Of a stretch of DNA of 64,000 nucleotides, positions 10,091 through 18,912 are shown piece after piece. The translations under genes and the position numbers were made by a program. The DNA is from Verrucomicrobiaceae bacterium (GTDB lineage: Bacteria > Verrucomicrobiota > Verrucomicrobiia > Verrucomicrobiales > Verrucomicrobiaceae). The stretch is from NCBI GenBank assembly GCA_015075365.1, contig JABTUN010000001.1:930001-994000 (forward strand), written 5' to 3'. Every line of letters begins with the position of its first letter. Positions within the stretch are counted from its first letter, which is position 1. The notes under the pieces are model-generated. The model saw only the letters and a list, made by a program, of their open reading frames with translations, was not told the DNA's origin and did no database searches.

Positions 10091-11463
10091 TGCCCATTCC
10101 ATCTCCCCCGCAGATGCCCTACCCCATGCCACCGCCACCCCTTGCCCCGCCCGCGCCTCCCGCCGCGCCGGTGCAGAAGCGGCGTGCCGGCACAACGGCG
10201 GGCCTGCGCACGGTCGCGCGCGCCATGGGCTGGCTCGCGGTGACGGCTCTCGTCGCCTTCTCCGGGATGATCATCCTCACCTGGGATCATCAGACAGACG
10301 CGCGCAGCGCCTCCCTGCGCGTCGCCAGCATCGAGGCCCCTGCCACCAAGGCTCTCAGCCTCAATGCCGGCCCCGCCAGCCCGCAGGACGCACTAGAAGG
10401 CGCCGCAGACAGCCCGGAGTCACCGCAAAACACCCCGGTGCCTGCCGCGGACGAGTCCGCCGCGCATGCGGCCGGGCCGCGCCTGCCTGCCCTGCCCTCT
10501 CCCGTGCTCGAACTGCCCGCCATGCGCGAATGGCCCCGCAGCATTGCCCTCAAAGGCACGCCGGAGGTCCGTGTCGTCTCCGAGGACCCGCAGAAGGACG
10601 AGTTTATTTATCACACGGAGCATTTTGAGTTCTGCTGTGACGCGCCCGTCGGCCCGGACGCCGTCCGTCATTTCGCCCGCGTCTTTGAGGCCACCTGGAT
10701 GCTCAACTGCCAGCTCCCGCTCGATCTCCGCCCCGCGCCTGAGACCATGCGCAAATGGTTCCGCGCCTGCATTCTCAGCACCGACGAGTCCTACGCCGCC
10801 ACCGGCGCGCCGGCCGGCAGCAGCGGCTACTACTCCCGCGCGGACAAGACCATTTACGTCCCCATCTCCTCCCTCGGCATGAAGCTTGTCGGACAAAAGC
10901 GTGTCATGCTCGACCAGTCTGTGGAGTCCAACGACACGCTCATCCATGAGATCACCCATCAAATGATGGGCCGCTGGTTGCCACGCCTGCCCATCTGGTT
11001 CGCCGAAGGCGCGGCCGAGTACAATGGCATCACCGACTTTGTGCATGGCCGCTTCTTCCTCTCCGGCATGGAAAGCCGGCTCAAAAACCACCTCCGCGCC
11101 AGTGGCGGTCAGTCCGCTGGCTCGGCCATCCGCTTTACCATGCTGCGCCTGCCGGAGCTCCTCGCCATGGACCATCGCACCTGGGCCTCCGGGCTCAGCG
11201 GCGTCGCGGGCAAGGAAAACTACGCCTCCGCCCTCCTGCTGACCTACTTCCTCTATCATCTCGACCGCGACCGCAACGCCGCCGGCATCATCGCCTGGTT
11301 GCGCGATATCGAGAAGGGCCGCCCGCACGAGCAGGCCTTCAAAGAGCACATCCTCGCAGGCCGGAATCTCCTCCAGTTCGAGGCCCAGTTCATCCATGCC
11401 TGGCGCCAGACCGGCATCGAGCTCCAGTTCGTCCGCCGTGGCGGCGCGGAGTTTCAGTTGTGA
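10087..11463 (+). CDS. Membrane-anchored HExxH peptidase-like protein (DUF1570-like)
   Basis: About 458 residues. The ATG at 10087 overlaps the stop of the giant repeat gene (ATGA), so translation is probably coupled; a GTG at 10072 would add five residues. A proline-rich cytoplasmic N terminus is followed by one transmembrane helix (about residues 40-60, WLAVTALVAFSGMIILTW) and a Pro/Ala-rich linker. The C-terminal domain has HEITHQ (about residue 287), an HExxH zinc site, followed by WFAEGAAEYNG, whose glutamate could be the third ligand as in gluzincins and DUF1570 proteins. The predicted active domain lies outside the cytoplasmic membrane. Because it is coupled to a giant surface protein, a role in processing or anchoring that protein is a reasonable inference, but no substrate can be read from the sequence. 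Confidence 0.7.
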   Translation: MMPIPSPPQMPYPMPPPPLAPPAPPAAPVQKRRAGTTAGLRTVARAMGWLAVTALVAFSGMIILTWDHQTDARSASLRVASIEAPATKALSLNAGPASPQDALEGAADSPESPQNTPVPAADESAAHAAGPRLPALPSPVLELPAMREWPRSIALKGTPEVRVVSEDPQKDEFIYHTEHFEFCCDAPVGPDAVRHFARVFEATWMLNCQLPLDLRPAPETMRKWFRACILSTDESYAATGAPAGSSGYYSRADKTIYVPISSLGMKLVGQKRVMLDQSVESNDTLIHEITHQMMGRWLPRLPIWFAEGAAEYNGITDFVHGRFFLSGMESRLKNHLRASGGQSAGSAIRFTMLRLPELLAMDHRTWASGLSGVAGKENYASALLLTYFLYHLDRDRNAAGIIAWLRDIEKGRPHEQAFKEHILAGRNLLQFEAQFIHAWRQTGIELQFVRRGGAEFQL

Positions 11464-11517
11464 CGTCGCGGCAATCCATTCCCCCGCCGTGTCCGTAGTC
11501 TGGTGGTACCCAGACGC

Positions 11518-12000
11518 ATGTCCTGCACGTTTCACGCATCCACCAAGCTCGCCGCCAGCACGGAGGTCATGTTCGCCTTTCACAGCGATCCCCGGAACAT
11601 CGTCCACGTCATGCCGCCAACCTTGAAGGTCACGAGCCTCGAAACCGGGGGCCTGGCGCAGGAAGGAAGGCTCATCGAGTTGCACGGCCACGACTGGGGC
11701 ATCATCCCGCTGCGTTGGAAGTGCCGCTGGCGCACCGTGCAGCCCCCGCATGTGCTCGTGGACGAGATGCTCGAAGGCCCGTTCGAGCAGTTCGTGCATG
11801 AGCACCGCTTCGAGCCGTTGCCGGACGGCGGCTGCGTCATGCACGACACGATCACTTTTGCCTTCGGGCGCTCCTGGTGGGGAAGAATGCTCTCCGGGAC
11901 GGTGGTGCGGCTCTATCTGGCCATGCTGTTCAAGTACCGACACTTCCGTACCCGCCAGTGGGCGGCACAGCACGAGCAATCCGAAGAACCCGTGCGTTGA
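11518..12000 (+). CDS. SRPBCC-family ligand-binding protein
   Basis: About 160 residues from ATG 11518 (a GTG at 11503 would add five). The layout matches the cell-division-inhibitor-like SRPBCC group: an N-terminal STEVMFAFHSDPRNI strand/helix, MPPTLKV, a central WGIIPLRWKCRW strand, then DEMLEGPFEQFVHEHRF, MHDTITFAFG and a C-terminal amphipathic helix ending in MLFKYRHFRTRQW. SRPBCC folds bind hydrophobic ligands in a helix-grip cavity. No signal peptide is seen, so it is cytoplasmic. The 54-base gap after the peptidase gene and 23-base gap before the PQQ gene allow co-transcription, but no functional link is evident. Confidence 0.75.
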   Translation: MSCTFHASTKLAASTEVMFAFHSDPRNIVHVMPPTLKVTSLETGGLAQEGRLIELHGHDWGIIPLRWKCRWRTVQPPHVLVDEMLEGPFEQFVHEHRFEPLPDGGCVMHDTITFAFGRSWWGRMLSGTVVRLYLAMLFKYRHFRTRQWAAQHEQSEEPVR

Positions 12001-12023
12001 GGCCGTTTTCTGCGCCTCCCTTC

Positions 12024-14999
12024 ATGCGCCCGCTCCTCTTCCTCGCCCTCGCCACATCTCTCTTCGCCGCCGACTGGCCCACGTATCGCGCGGATGCCTC
12101 GCGCAGCGGCTACACGAGCGAGACGATCCCGAATCAATTGCGGCAGCGCTGGGCGTTTCGGCTGCCGAGCGGGCCGCGCATCGCGTGGCCGAATTCGGAG
12201 CGGATGGAGTATGACCGGGCATTTCAGCCGATCATCGTGGGCGATCTTGTGCTGTTTGGCAGCTCGGCGGATGATCAGGTTTATGCGATCGAGGCGCAAA
12301 GCGGTCGCGTGAAGTGGCGATTCTTCACCGGCGGACCGGTGCGCTTTGCGCCGGTGGCGTGGAAGGATCGCGTGTTCGTCGTGAGCGATGACGGGCATCT
12401 CTACGCGCTCGCGTTGACGGATGGGAAGGTGCTTTGGAAACATCGCGCAGGTCCGGCGGGGCGTCAGGTGCTCGGGAATGAGCGCATGATCTCGCACTGG
12501 CCGGCGCGGGGCGGGCCGGTGGTGATGGATGACATCGTTTACTACGCGGGCGGCATCTGGCCGAGCGATGGCGTGTATCTGCATGCGCTCAAAGCGGACA
12601 GCGGCGCTCCCGTTTGGCAAAATGGCGATACAGGCTCGATCTACATGCCGCAGCCGCACGGTGGCGCGGAGGCCGCGAGCGGTGTCGCGCCGCAGGGCTA
12701 TCTGCTCGCGAGTGGTGGCTCCTTGATCGTGCCCACGGGCCGCGCGGTGCCTGCGGTGTTTGAGCGGGCGGATGGCAAGCTGCGCTACTACCACCTGCAA
12801 AAGAATCAGCAGCGCGGCGGCACGCGTGTGCTCGTCACCGAGTCGAATTTCCTCAATGCGGGCACGCTTTTCGATCTCGGCACTGGTGAGGTGTCCGGCA
12901 CGTTTGGCACCGGACCAAGCGTCGCCATCAACGGCGGTGTCGTGCGTGCCGAGGGGCGCTCGCTCGCGACGTATCGCTGGAAGGATGTCGAAAAGATCGA
13001 CCGCAAAGGCCAGAGCTACAAAGCCCGCGTGCTCGAGCAGGACAAGATCGCGCCGGTCGAGCGCGAGGTGCTGGAATTCATCATCACCGGCCCCGAGGCC
13101 GTCGTGGGCGCGGACGGCCAGATCAGCGCCATCGACTACACCGGCCAGCGCACCGAATGGTGGAAGCACAAAGTCGAAGGCCGCGTGCTCGGCCTCGCCG
13201 CAGGCAATGGCCGCCTCGTCGCCACCACCGATGCGGGCATCGTGTATCTCTTCGATGGCGATCCCGCGCCCTTGCCGCTCGCGCAGGCTGCTGAGGTCGA
13301 AAAGCCGCTCGATGCCGCCATCGTTGCTGAAACGAAAGCCATCCTCGATGCCACGAAAGTCACCGAAGGCTACGCCGTCGTGCTCGGAGCTGCGCATGCC
13401 GATTTCGCGCTCGCTTTGGCCCGTCAGTCGAATCTCCAAATCATCGCGATGGAGGCCGATGAAGCCGCTGCGAGTGCCGCGCGGCATCGAATCGCCGCCG
13501 CGGGCCTCTACGGCACACGCGTGAGCGTTCACAGCGGCTCGCTGGAGGCCACCGCGTATCCGAAAGGCTTCGCGAACCTCGTCATCGCGCCGCAGGACAT
13601 CACGCCCGCGATTCAAAAAGAGCTCGAGCGCCTGCGCCGGCCCTACAGCGGCATTCTTTGCCATCGCGGCAGTTTGAAGATCGAAAAAGCCACCACGCTC
13701 GCCGGTGCGGGCGATTGGACTCATCAAAACGGCAGCGCCGCGAACACGCTCTGTTCCGATGACGAGGTGGTGAAGGGCAAGCTCTCGATGTTCTGGTTCC
13801 GCGATGTCGAATTCGAGGTCGCGAACCGACACGGCCAAGGTCCCGCGCCGCTGATCGCGCATGGCTTCATGGTCGTCAGCGGCGTGCACGGCCTCTGCTG
13901 CCTCGATGCCTACAACGGCCGCAAGCTCTGGGACTACAAGATCGAAAACCTCCTCATCGACTACGACGGCATCCATCACGATGTCGGCATCGGCGACACC
14001 GGCAGCCCCTTCTGCCTCGGCGGCGACTCCGTTTACGTCAAACACGGCCCGCGTTGCCTGCGCATCGACCTCGCCACGGGCAAGCTGGTGCGCGAGATCG
14101 CCACGCCCGTGCCCGCCGATGCAGCGAACCGCAACTGGGGCTACCTCGCCTTTGAAAACGGTCTGCTCTTTGGCTCCGTCGAAAACGCCGCGCACAACGT
14201 CAGCCCGCGCTACCAGCTCACGAATCTGCGCACCGAGTCGGTGCTCTTCTTCGCCATCGATCCCGCCACCGGCGCGGTGAAGTGGCAGTATCAGCCGAAG
14301 GGCAGCATCCGGCACAACGCCGTCGCCATCGCCGGCGAGCGTGTCTATTTGATCGACCGTCCCATCGTCGAGGCGGATCGCGTCACCAATCCGCGTCGCG
14401 ATGGCAAATCCGCGCCAAAGCTCACGCACAGCCAGATGCCGCCCGGCACGCTCCTCGCCATCGAGGCCGCCACCGGCAAAGTCTTGTGGGAAAACCGCGA
14501 CGACGTGTGGGGCACACAGCTCGCCGTCAGCGCTAAGCACGGCGTGGTGCTCATGAACTTCAAAGCCGTGCGACACAACTTCTTCGAGCTGCCCTCCGAG
14601 GTCGGCGGACGCCTCGCAGGCTTCGACATCACCTCCGGCAAACGATTGTGGGATCAGGACGCAAAGTATCAAACGCGCCCGCTCATCAACGACCGCACCA
14701 TCTACGCGCAGGGCGGCGCGTGGGACCTCAAAACCGGCTCACCCGTCGAGTGGGAGCTGAAGCGCTCCTATGGCTGCGGCCAGATCGCCGCGAGCAAAAA
14801 TTTGATGCTCTTCCGCAGCGCCACGCTCGGCTACGTCGATCTCACGCGTGATGCCGGCACCGAAAACTACGGCGGCATCCGCCCCAGTTGCTGGATCAAC
14901 GCCATCCCCGCCTCAGGACTCGTGCTGGTGCCCGATGGCTCCTCCAAATGCCACTGCAGCTACCAGATGCAGGCCTGGTTTGCGCTGCAGGGGGAGTGA
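12024..14999 (+). CDS. Secreted PQQ-type beta-propeller protein with inserted Rossmann-like segment
   Basis: 991 residues from ATG 12024, chosen because it begins a clean signal peptide (MRPLLFLALATSLFA, cleavage before ADWPTYR); the frame extends upstream into the SRPBCC gene but that part looks non-coding. WPTYRADASRSGYT starts an outer-membrane-assembly/PQQ-like propeller; blades recur with YAIEAQSGRVKWRF, YALALTDGKVLWK, CLDAYNGRKLWDY, IDPATGAVKWQY and IEAATGKVLWENR. Between roughly residues 430 and 535 a different unit occurs (VVLGAAHADFALALA, then IIAMEADEAAASAARHRIAAAG) that resembles the first half of a SAM-methyltransferase Rossmann fold with a degenerate glycine motif. The tryptophan-docking repeats suggest a quinoprotein-like or structural propeller in the periplasm; whether it binds PQQ cannot be told. 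Confidence 0.8.
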   Translation: MRPLLFLALATSLFAADWPTYRADASRSGYTSETIPNQLRQRWAFRLPSGPRIAWPNSERMEYDRAFQPIIVGDLVLFGSSADDQVYAIEAQSGRVKWRFFTGGPVRFAPVAWKDRVFVVSDDGHLYALALTDGKVLWKHRAGPAGRQVLGNERMISHWPARGGPVVMDDIVYYAGGIWPSDGVYLHALKADSGAPVWQNGDTGSIYMPQPHGGAEAASGVAPQGYLLASGGSLIVPTGRAVPAVFERADGKLRYYHLQKNQQRGGTRVLVTESNFLNAGTLFDLGTGEVSGTFGTGPSVAINGGVVRAEGRSLATYRWKDVEKIDRKGQSYKARVLEQDKIAPVEREVLEFIITGPEAVVGADGQISAIDYTGQRTEWWKHKVEGRVLGLAAGNGRLVATTDAGIVYLFDGDPAPLPLAQAAEVEKPLDAAIVAETKAILDATKVTEGYAVVLGAAHADFALALARQSNLQIIAMEADEAAASAARHRIAAAGLYGTRVSVHSGSLEATAYPKGFANLVIAPQDITPAIQKELERLRRPYSGILCHRGSLKIEKATTLAGAGDWTHQNGSAANTLCSDDEVVKGKLSMFWFRDVEFEVANRHGQGPAPLIAHGFMVVSGVHGLCCLDAYNGRKLWDYKIENLLIDYDGIHHDVGIGDTGSPFCLGGDSVYVKHGPRCLRIDLATGKLVREIATPVPADAANRNWGYLAFENGLLFGSVENAAHNVSPRYQLTNLRTESVLFFAIDPATGAVKWQYQPKGSIRHNAVAIAGERVYLIDRPIVEADRVTNPRRDGKSAPKLTHSQMPPGTLLAIEAATGKVLWENRDDVWGTQLAVSAKHGVVLMNFKAVRHNFFELPSEVGGRLAGFDITSGKRLWDQDAKYQTRPLINDRTIYAQGGAWDLKTGSPVEWELKRSYGCGQIAASKNLMLFRSATLGYVDLTRDAGTENYGGIRPSCWINAIPASGLVLVPDGSSKCHCSYQMQAWFALQGE

Positions 15000-15033
15000 A
15001 TGGGGCACCTCAATTCCGTTGCACGGACAGGCT

Positions 15034-17400
15034 TCACAGCCCCATTTCCTCGCGAATCGAGGCGTTGTTGATGAGAGCTTTGAAGGCGGTCTGGGCTGCA
15101 GAGGCGGCACGGCGGGCCTTGGTGACCAGATCCACATAGCGCGCGCCAGAGCGGACGGGGTTGAGGATCGCGCCGCGCACCACGTCACCGTATTCAAGCA
15201 GGCCGTCCACATAGGGCCAGACACGCCGGTCGAGGATGGGGCGGAGATTGCGCAGCTTGTTGAGGCTGGTGCCGACCTCATCCGGTTTCAGGGTCTTCAC
15301 ATTCGACTCCACGTCGTTTTCGATGGAGTTGATGATGCCCTGGGCGCTGCTTTGGGCCGCCTCGATGGAACCGCCGATGGAGAGAGACCTCGGCGCGCGT
15401 CCCTGAGCGTGCAGCAGAAGGTATTTGGCAGAGTAGCAGTTGGGCGCGGCCTGGAGCAGTGCCTGCAGCCGTGCGATTCCCTGTGGGGTGCGCAGGAGCG
15501 GCAGGATCTGGCGCGGATCACGCATGAGCCTCGGGCGCATGGCCTCAAAATTGAGCAGCGCATCGCTCAGCGTCTTCGCTCGCTCGGGATTGGCCAAGGC
15601 GAGTGCATCTTCAAAAGTTTTGATGCCGAAAACCGTGATCGAAATGAGCGGACCCGGCCCATCCAGCAGCAGGATGTCAGGAATGGACGCCTCGTTTTTG
15701 GACGGGACGGCCACGACACGGCAGCCGCCCTTGGCGGCACCGCGCACTTTCGCACGCACGCCGCCGATGGGCTGCACACTCCCATCTGCGTTCATGTCAC
15801 CCGTGACAGCGAAGCCAGGGTCCCATTTTTTGCCGGTGACGGCGGACTCGACCAGCAAGGCGCACGCGACGGCGGCGGAGGGGCCGTCTTTTTCGATGTA
15901 TTTGTCATCAAAGCCGATCTGAAGCGTGTAGCCCGGCGGCCAGTCGTTGTGCCGGATCTGCGAATGCTTGCTCACTTCGAGCAGGCAGCGCCGCATATCA
16001 CCGCCCACCTCTTGATTGAACTCAAGCCTGGTCTGGTCGGTGCCACGATTGGGTAGCGCGGTGAGTGTCAGCTTGCTCGACTGTCCGGCCTCCTCGCCGG
16101 AGGATAGCGGGGAGATGAGAAGGGCGTTAATCTGTGTGATTTTAAGTTTGAAATAATCACTGACGGAAGTCCTGGGAGTGCCAGCCGCAGCCGGAAACGC
16201 TGACGATGTGGATGTGGAGATCGGCCGCGTCCCCGAAGGAACGGTAGTTCCTGTCGTCGGACTCCGAGGGCTTCGTGCTGCAAGCCGGATGCTTCTCGGC
16301 TGGTGAAAACGCAATCCGTGTCCGGTTGTGTTTGCATACTTGATCATCACCGCTTCGTAAGTCGGGAGATCCCAAACAAACGCGTGTGCTTGTTCACGCA
16401 CATGTGCGCGGCCGAATCTCTGGTCGAGGCTGGCAAGCGTCGTCGTCGGATCCACCTCTCTGCCGTCCGCCGTGGTCATCTGGACGAGGTCGATAAGCGA
16501 CATGGGGCCTTCCTTTTTCCACGAGATGTAGCCTCCCGAGATGAAATACTGACCACCGAAAAAGCTGAATTTAACCTCACGGCCTTTTTTCGCTGGATCG
16601 AAAAAGCGGCAATCTTCGATGCCAGAGGTGCGGCGGAAAAGTTGCTGCCCCGCCGATTTTTCCATCGCTTCTATCTTATCGTCAAACTCCCTCATGGACA
16701 CACTTGCCGGCGCGCTCCAATCGATCAGCGCATCCAGATCAACGGAGATTGGCGGACCCGACGCGCTCTGACCTGGTGCCAGGCCAGGCTTTGTGACCGC
16801 TATCGCTGGCTGCACATGCTTGTTGCGCACGTTCACAAGAAACGCGGGATCACCCTTGCCCACGTTTGTCGAGTACTCGGCGCTGACCGTGAAGTTCTCC
16901 AACTCCCACTCGAACTTCTTGAGCACGGTGTTGAACGTGTGGGATACGCCAAGACTGGAATCCATGGCGGAGAGCAACTCAGGCGGCACCGCTTGGTCTT
17001 TCTCCGCCGGATAAACACAGTAAAAACGTTCCATGGACTGCCCCTGCCAGACCACGCTCACAAAGTTGGGACGGATGGAGCTTTTGAAGATCGAGAAGGA
17101 CGGATTGTGGACCGGAGCATAGGTGGCGCTGAACAAGTGCCGGCTATTTCCTCCCTCCTGCACTGTTCTGAACAGTTTTTCCCGCGGCACCACCGCGAAC
17201 GCCTGCACTTTCGACTCCAGCAATTCAGGTGTCAGGTCGGATGGTGTCTTCAGGTCGAAAACACGGTCGAGGTCGAGGTCGAAGTGCTCCGGAATGGTCG
17301 TGCTGGAAGCCCCACCTTGGGAACTTTGTTCCCGACAGGCGGTCATTGCGCATGCGAGACCCAGGAAAACAACAAAAATGGGAGACAGCGGAAATCTCAT
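15034..17400 (-). CDS. Lipoprotein with stand-alone Lon-type (S16) protease domain
   Basis: 788 residues. The N terminus is a signal peptide ending in a lipobox-like MTAC (Cys at residue 22), so the protein is probably a lipoprotein. There is no AAA+ ATPase domain: the first 450 residues match nothing I recognise. The S16 proteolytic domain is clear: KDGPSAAVA places the catalytic Ser at residue 508 and PIGGVRAKVRGAAKGG places Lys at 551, a separation of 43 residues identical to E. coli Lon Ser679/Lys722. TGDMNADGSVQPIGG matches the Lon strand between them. A helical C-terminal 170 residues follows. The gene starts 36 bases after nuoN ends, so it may be the last gene of the nuoLMN transcript. 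I infer an extracytoplasmic, ATP-independent Ser-Lys protease. Confidence 0.82.
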   Translation of the reverse strand: MRFPLSPIFVVFLGLACAMTACREQSSQGGASSTTIPEHFDLDLDRVFDLKTPSDLTPELLESKVQAFAVVPREKLFRTVQEGGNSRHLFSATYAPVHNPSFSIFKSSIRPNFVSVVWQGQSMERFYCVYPAEKDQAVPPELLSAMDSSLGVSHTFNTVLKKFEWELENFTVSAEYSTNVGKGDPAFLVNVRNKHVQPAIAVTKPGLAPGQSASGPPISVDLDALIDWSAPASVSMREFDDKIEAMEKSAGQQLFRRTSGIEDCRFFDPAKKGREVKFSFFGGQYFISGGYISWKKEGPMSLIDLVQMTTADGREVDPTTTLASLDQRFGRAHVREQAHAFVWDLPTYEAVMIKYANTTGHGLRFHQPRSIRLAARSPRSPTTGTTVPSGTRPISTSTSSAFPAAAGTPRTSVSDYFKLKITQINALLISPLSSGEEAGQSSKLTLTALPNRGTDQTRLEFNQEVGGDMRRCLLEVSKHSQIRHNDWPPGYTLQIGFDDKYIEKDGPSAAVACALLVESAVTGKKWDPGFAVTGDMNADGSVQPIGGVRAKVRGAAKGGCRVVAVPSKNEASIPDILLLDGPGPLISITVFGIKTFEDALALANPERAKTLSDALLNFEAMRPRLMRDPRQILPLLRTPQGIARLQALLQAAPNCYSAKYLLLHAQGRAPRSLSIGGSIEAAQSSAQGIINSIENDVESNVKTLKPDEVGTSLNKLRNLRPILDRRVWPYVDGLLEYGDVVRGAILNPVRSGARYVDLVTKARRAASAAQTAFKALINNASIREEMGL

Positions 17401-17436
17401 TTACCGCTTTTAGCAGGAGAGGCAAAAACCTGTCAA

Positions 17437-18900
17437 TCACTTCACCGCCACGCCCGCCGCGGGAGGCGTGAGCACTTTTTGCAGCGGGCGGGGATAGACG
17501 CCGAGGGCGAGAATCACGAGGGCGAGGCCGCAGGCGATGGCTTTGGTGAGCGGGGCGAGGGTGAGGGCGGGCTTTTCGCTGCCTTCGGTGGTGTACATCG
17601 AGAGGATGATGCGGAAGTAGTAATAGAAGCCGGCGGCGGCGGCAATGACGGCGCAGCTCAGGGCACCCCAGTAGCCGTGATCGACAAGGCTGAGGAAGAC
17701 GAACATCTTGCCGATGAACCCGGCGGTGAGCGGCAGGCCGGCGAGGCTGGCGAAGGCGATGGTGATGACGAGCGCGAGGACGGGCGAGCGTTTCGCGAGA
17801 CCCTGGAAGTCGCCGAGGTCCTCGCCCTGGCCGTTCACGCGCATGAGGCCGAGCGCGAGGAAACCGAGCACGGTCATGGGCAGGTAGGTGGCGAGGTAGA
17901 AGGCGACGATGCCGTTGCTGCCGATGTCGAAGCGGCCGCCGCTGCCGCAGGCGAGCGCGAGGAGCAGGTAACCGGCGTGGCTGATGCTGGAGTAGGCGAG
18001 CAGGCGCTTCACGCTGGTCTGGAAGATGGCGGGCAGGCTGCCGAGCAGCACGGTGAGCGAGCCGCCGACGAGCAGCACGGCCTGCACTTCATCGGCGATG
18101 ATGGAACCTTTGGCGGTGAAGGCATCGAGAGCGCGGGTGAGCACGACGAAGCCCGCGGCCTTCGATCCGACGGACAGGAAGGTGGTCACCGGAGTGGGGG
18201 CACCTTGATACACATCCGGCACCCACATGTGGAAGGGCGCGGCAGCGACTTTGAAGCCGAGGCCGACGAGCAGCATGGCAGCACCGAAGAGCGCGGCGGC
18301 CTTGCTGGTGGCGGGATTGGCGAGCGCCTTGCCGATGGCGTCGAAATTCATGCTGCCGGTGGCGCCGTAGATCCAGGCGATGCCGTAAACGAGCACGCCG
18401 GTGCTGAGAGCGCCGAGGATGAGGTATTTCACGCCGGCTTCGAGGCTGAGGGCGCTTTTGCGGGCAAAGGCGACGAGGACGTAGAAGCTGATGGTGACGA
18501 GTTCGAGCGTGATGAAGATCGTGACGAGGTCGCGGGCGGAAGCCATCCACATCATGCCAGCGCAGACGATGAGCGGCAGGCTGAACATCTCGGCGAGCTT
18601 TCCATCGAGCGTGAAACGCGTGAGATACGGAACGCACTCCAGTGTGAGCCAGAGCACGAGCAGGGTGATGACGAGCGCGAAGCCTTTGTAGAAGAGCGCC
18701 AGCGTGTCAATCTGGTGCCAGGGCTGCATGAAGGCGGGAAGCTGCGTGCCGCAGGCGGGCAGCAGCACAAGCGCGAGCGCGGTGCCGGCCATGGCCGTGT
18801 AGCCGAGCGTGCGGCGGGAGATCTCCGGCTTGAAAGCCTCCAGCAACAGGAGGACGAGGCCGAGGAAGGCGAGGCTGGCTTCGAGGGTGAAGACGGACAT
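17437..18900 (-). CDS. nuoN: NADH-quinone oxidoreductase subunit N
   Basis: 487 residues, the usual length for NuoN, one of the three antiporter-like proton-pumping membrane subunits of complex I. The family signature APFHMWVPDVYQGAPTPVT and the following LSVGSKAAGFVVLTRAL are intact; about 14 hydrophobic helices alternate through the chain. TM5-like helix region carries LELVTISFYVLVA, containing the conserved membrane glutamate. It is the third gene of a nuoL-nuoM-nuoN run with 12-base gaps, so it is co-transcribed with them. No other nuo genes lie in the window. Confidence 0.95.
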   Translation of the reverse strand: MSVFTLEASLAFLGLVLLLLEAFKPEISRRTLGYTAMAGTALALVLLPACGTQLPAFMQPWHQIDTLALFYKGFALVITLLVLWLTLECVPYLTRFTLDGKLAEMFSLPLIVCAGMMWMASARDLVTIFITLELVTISFYVLVAFARKSALSLEAGVKYLILGALSTGVLVYGIAWIYGATGSMNFDAIGKALANPATSKAAALFGAAMLLVGLGFKVAAAPFHMWVPDVYQGAPTPVTTFLSVGSKAAGFVVLTRALDAFTAKGSIIADEVQAVLLVGGSLTVLLGSLPAIFQTSVKRLLAYSSISHAGYLLLALACGSGGRFDIGSNGIVAFYLATYLPMTVLGFLALGLMRVNGQGEDLGDFQGLAKRSPVLALVITIAFASLAGLPLTAGFIGKMFVFLSLVDHGYWGALSCAVIAAAAGFYYYFRIILSMYTTEGSEKPALTLAPLTKAIACGLALVILALGVYPRPLQKVLTPPAAGVAVK

Positions 18901-18912
18901 GGAAGGACGAGA

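Noticed and set aside
15034..17400. Complete Lon protease
   Set aside because: No Walker A/B or sensor motifs and an export signal at the N terminus; only the proteolytic domain is present.
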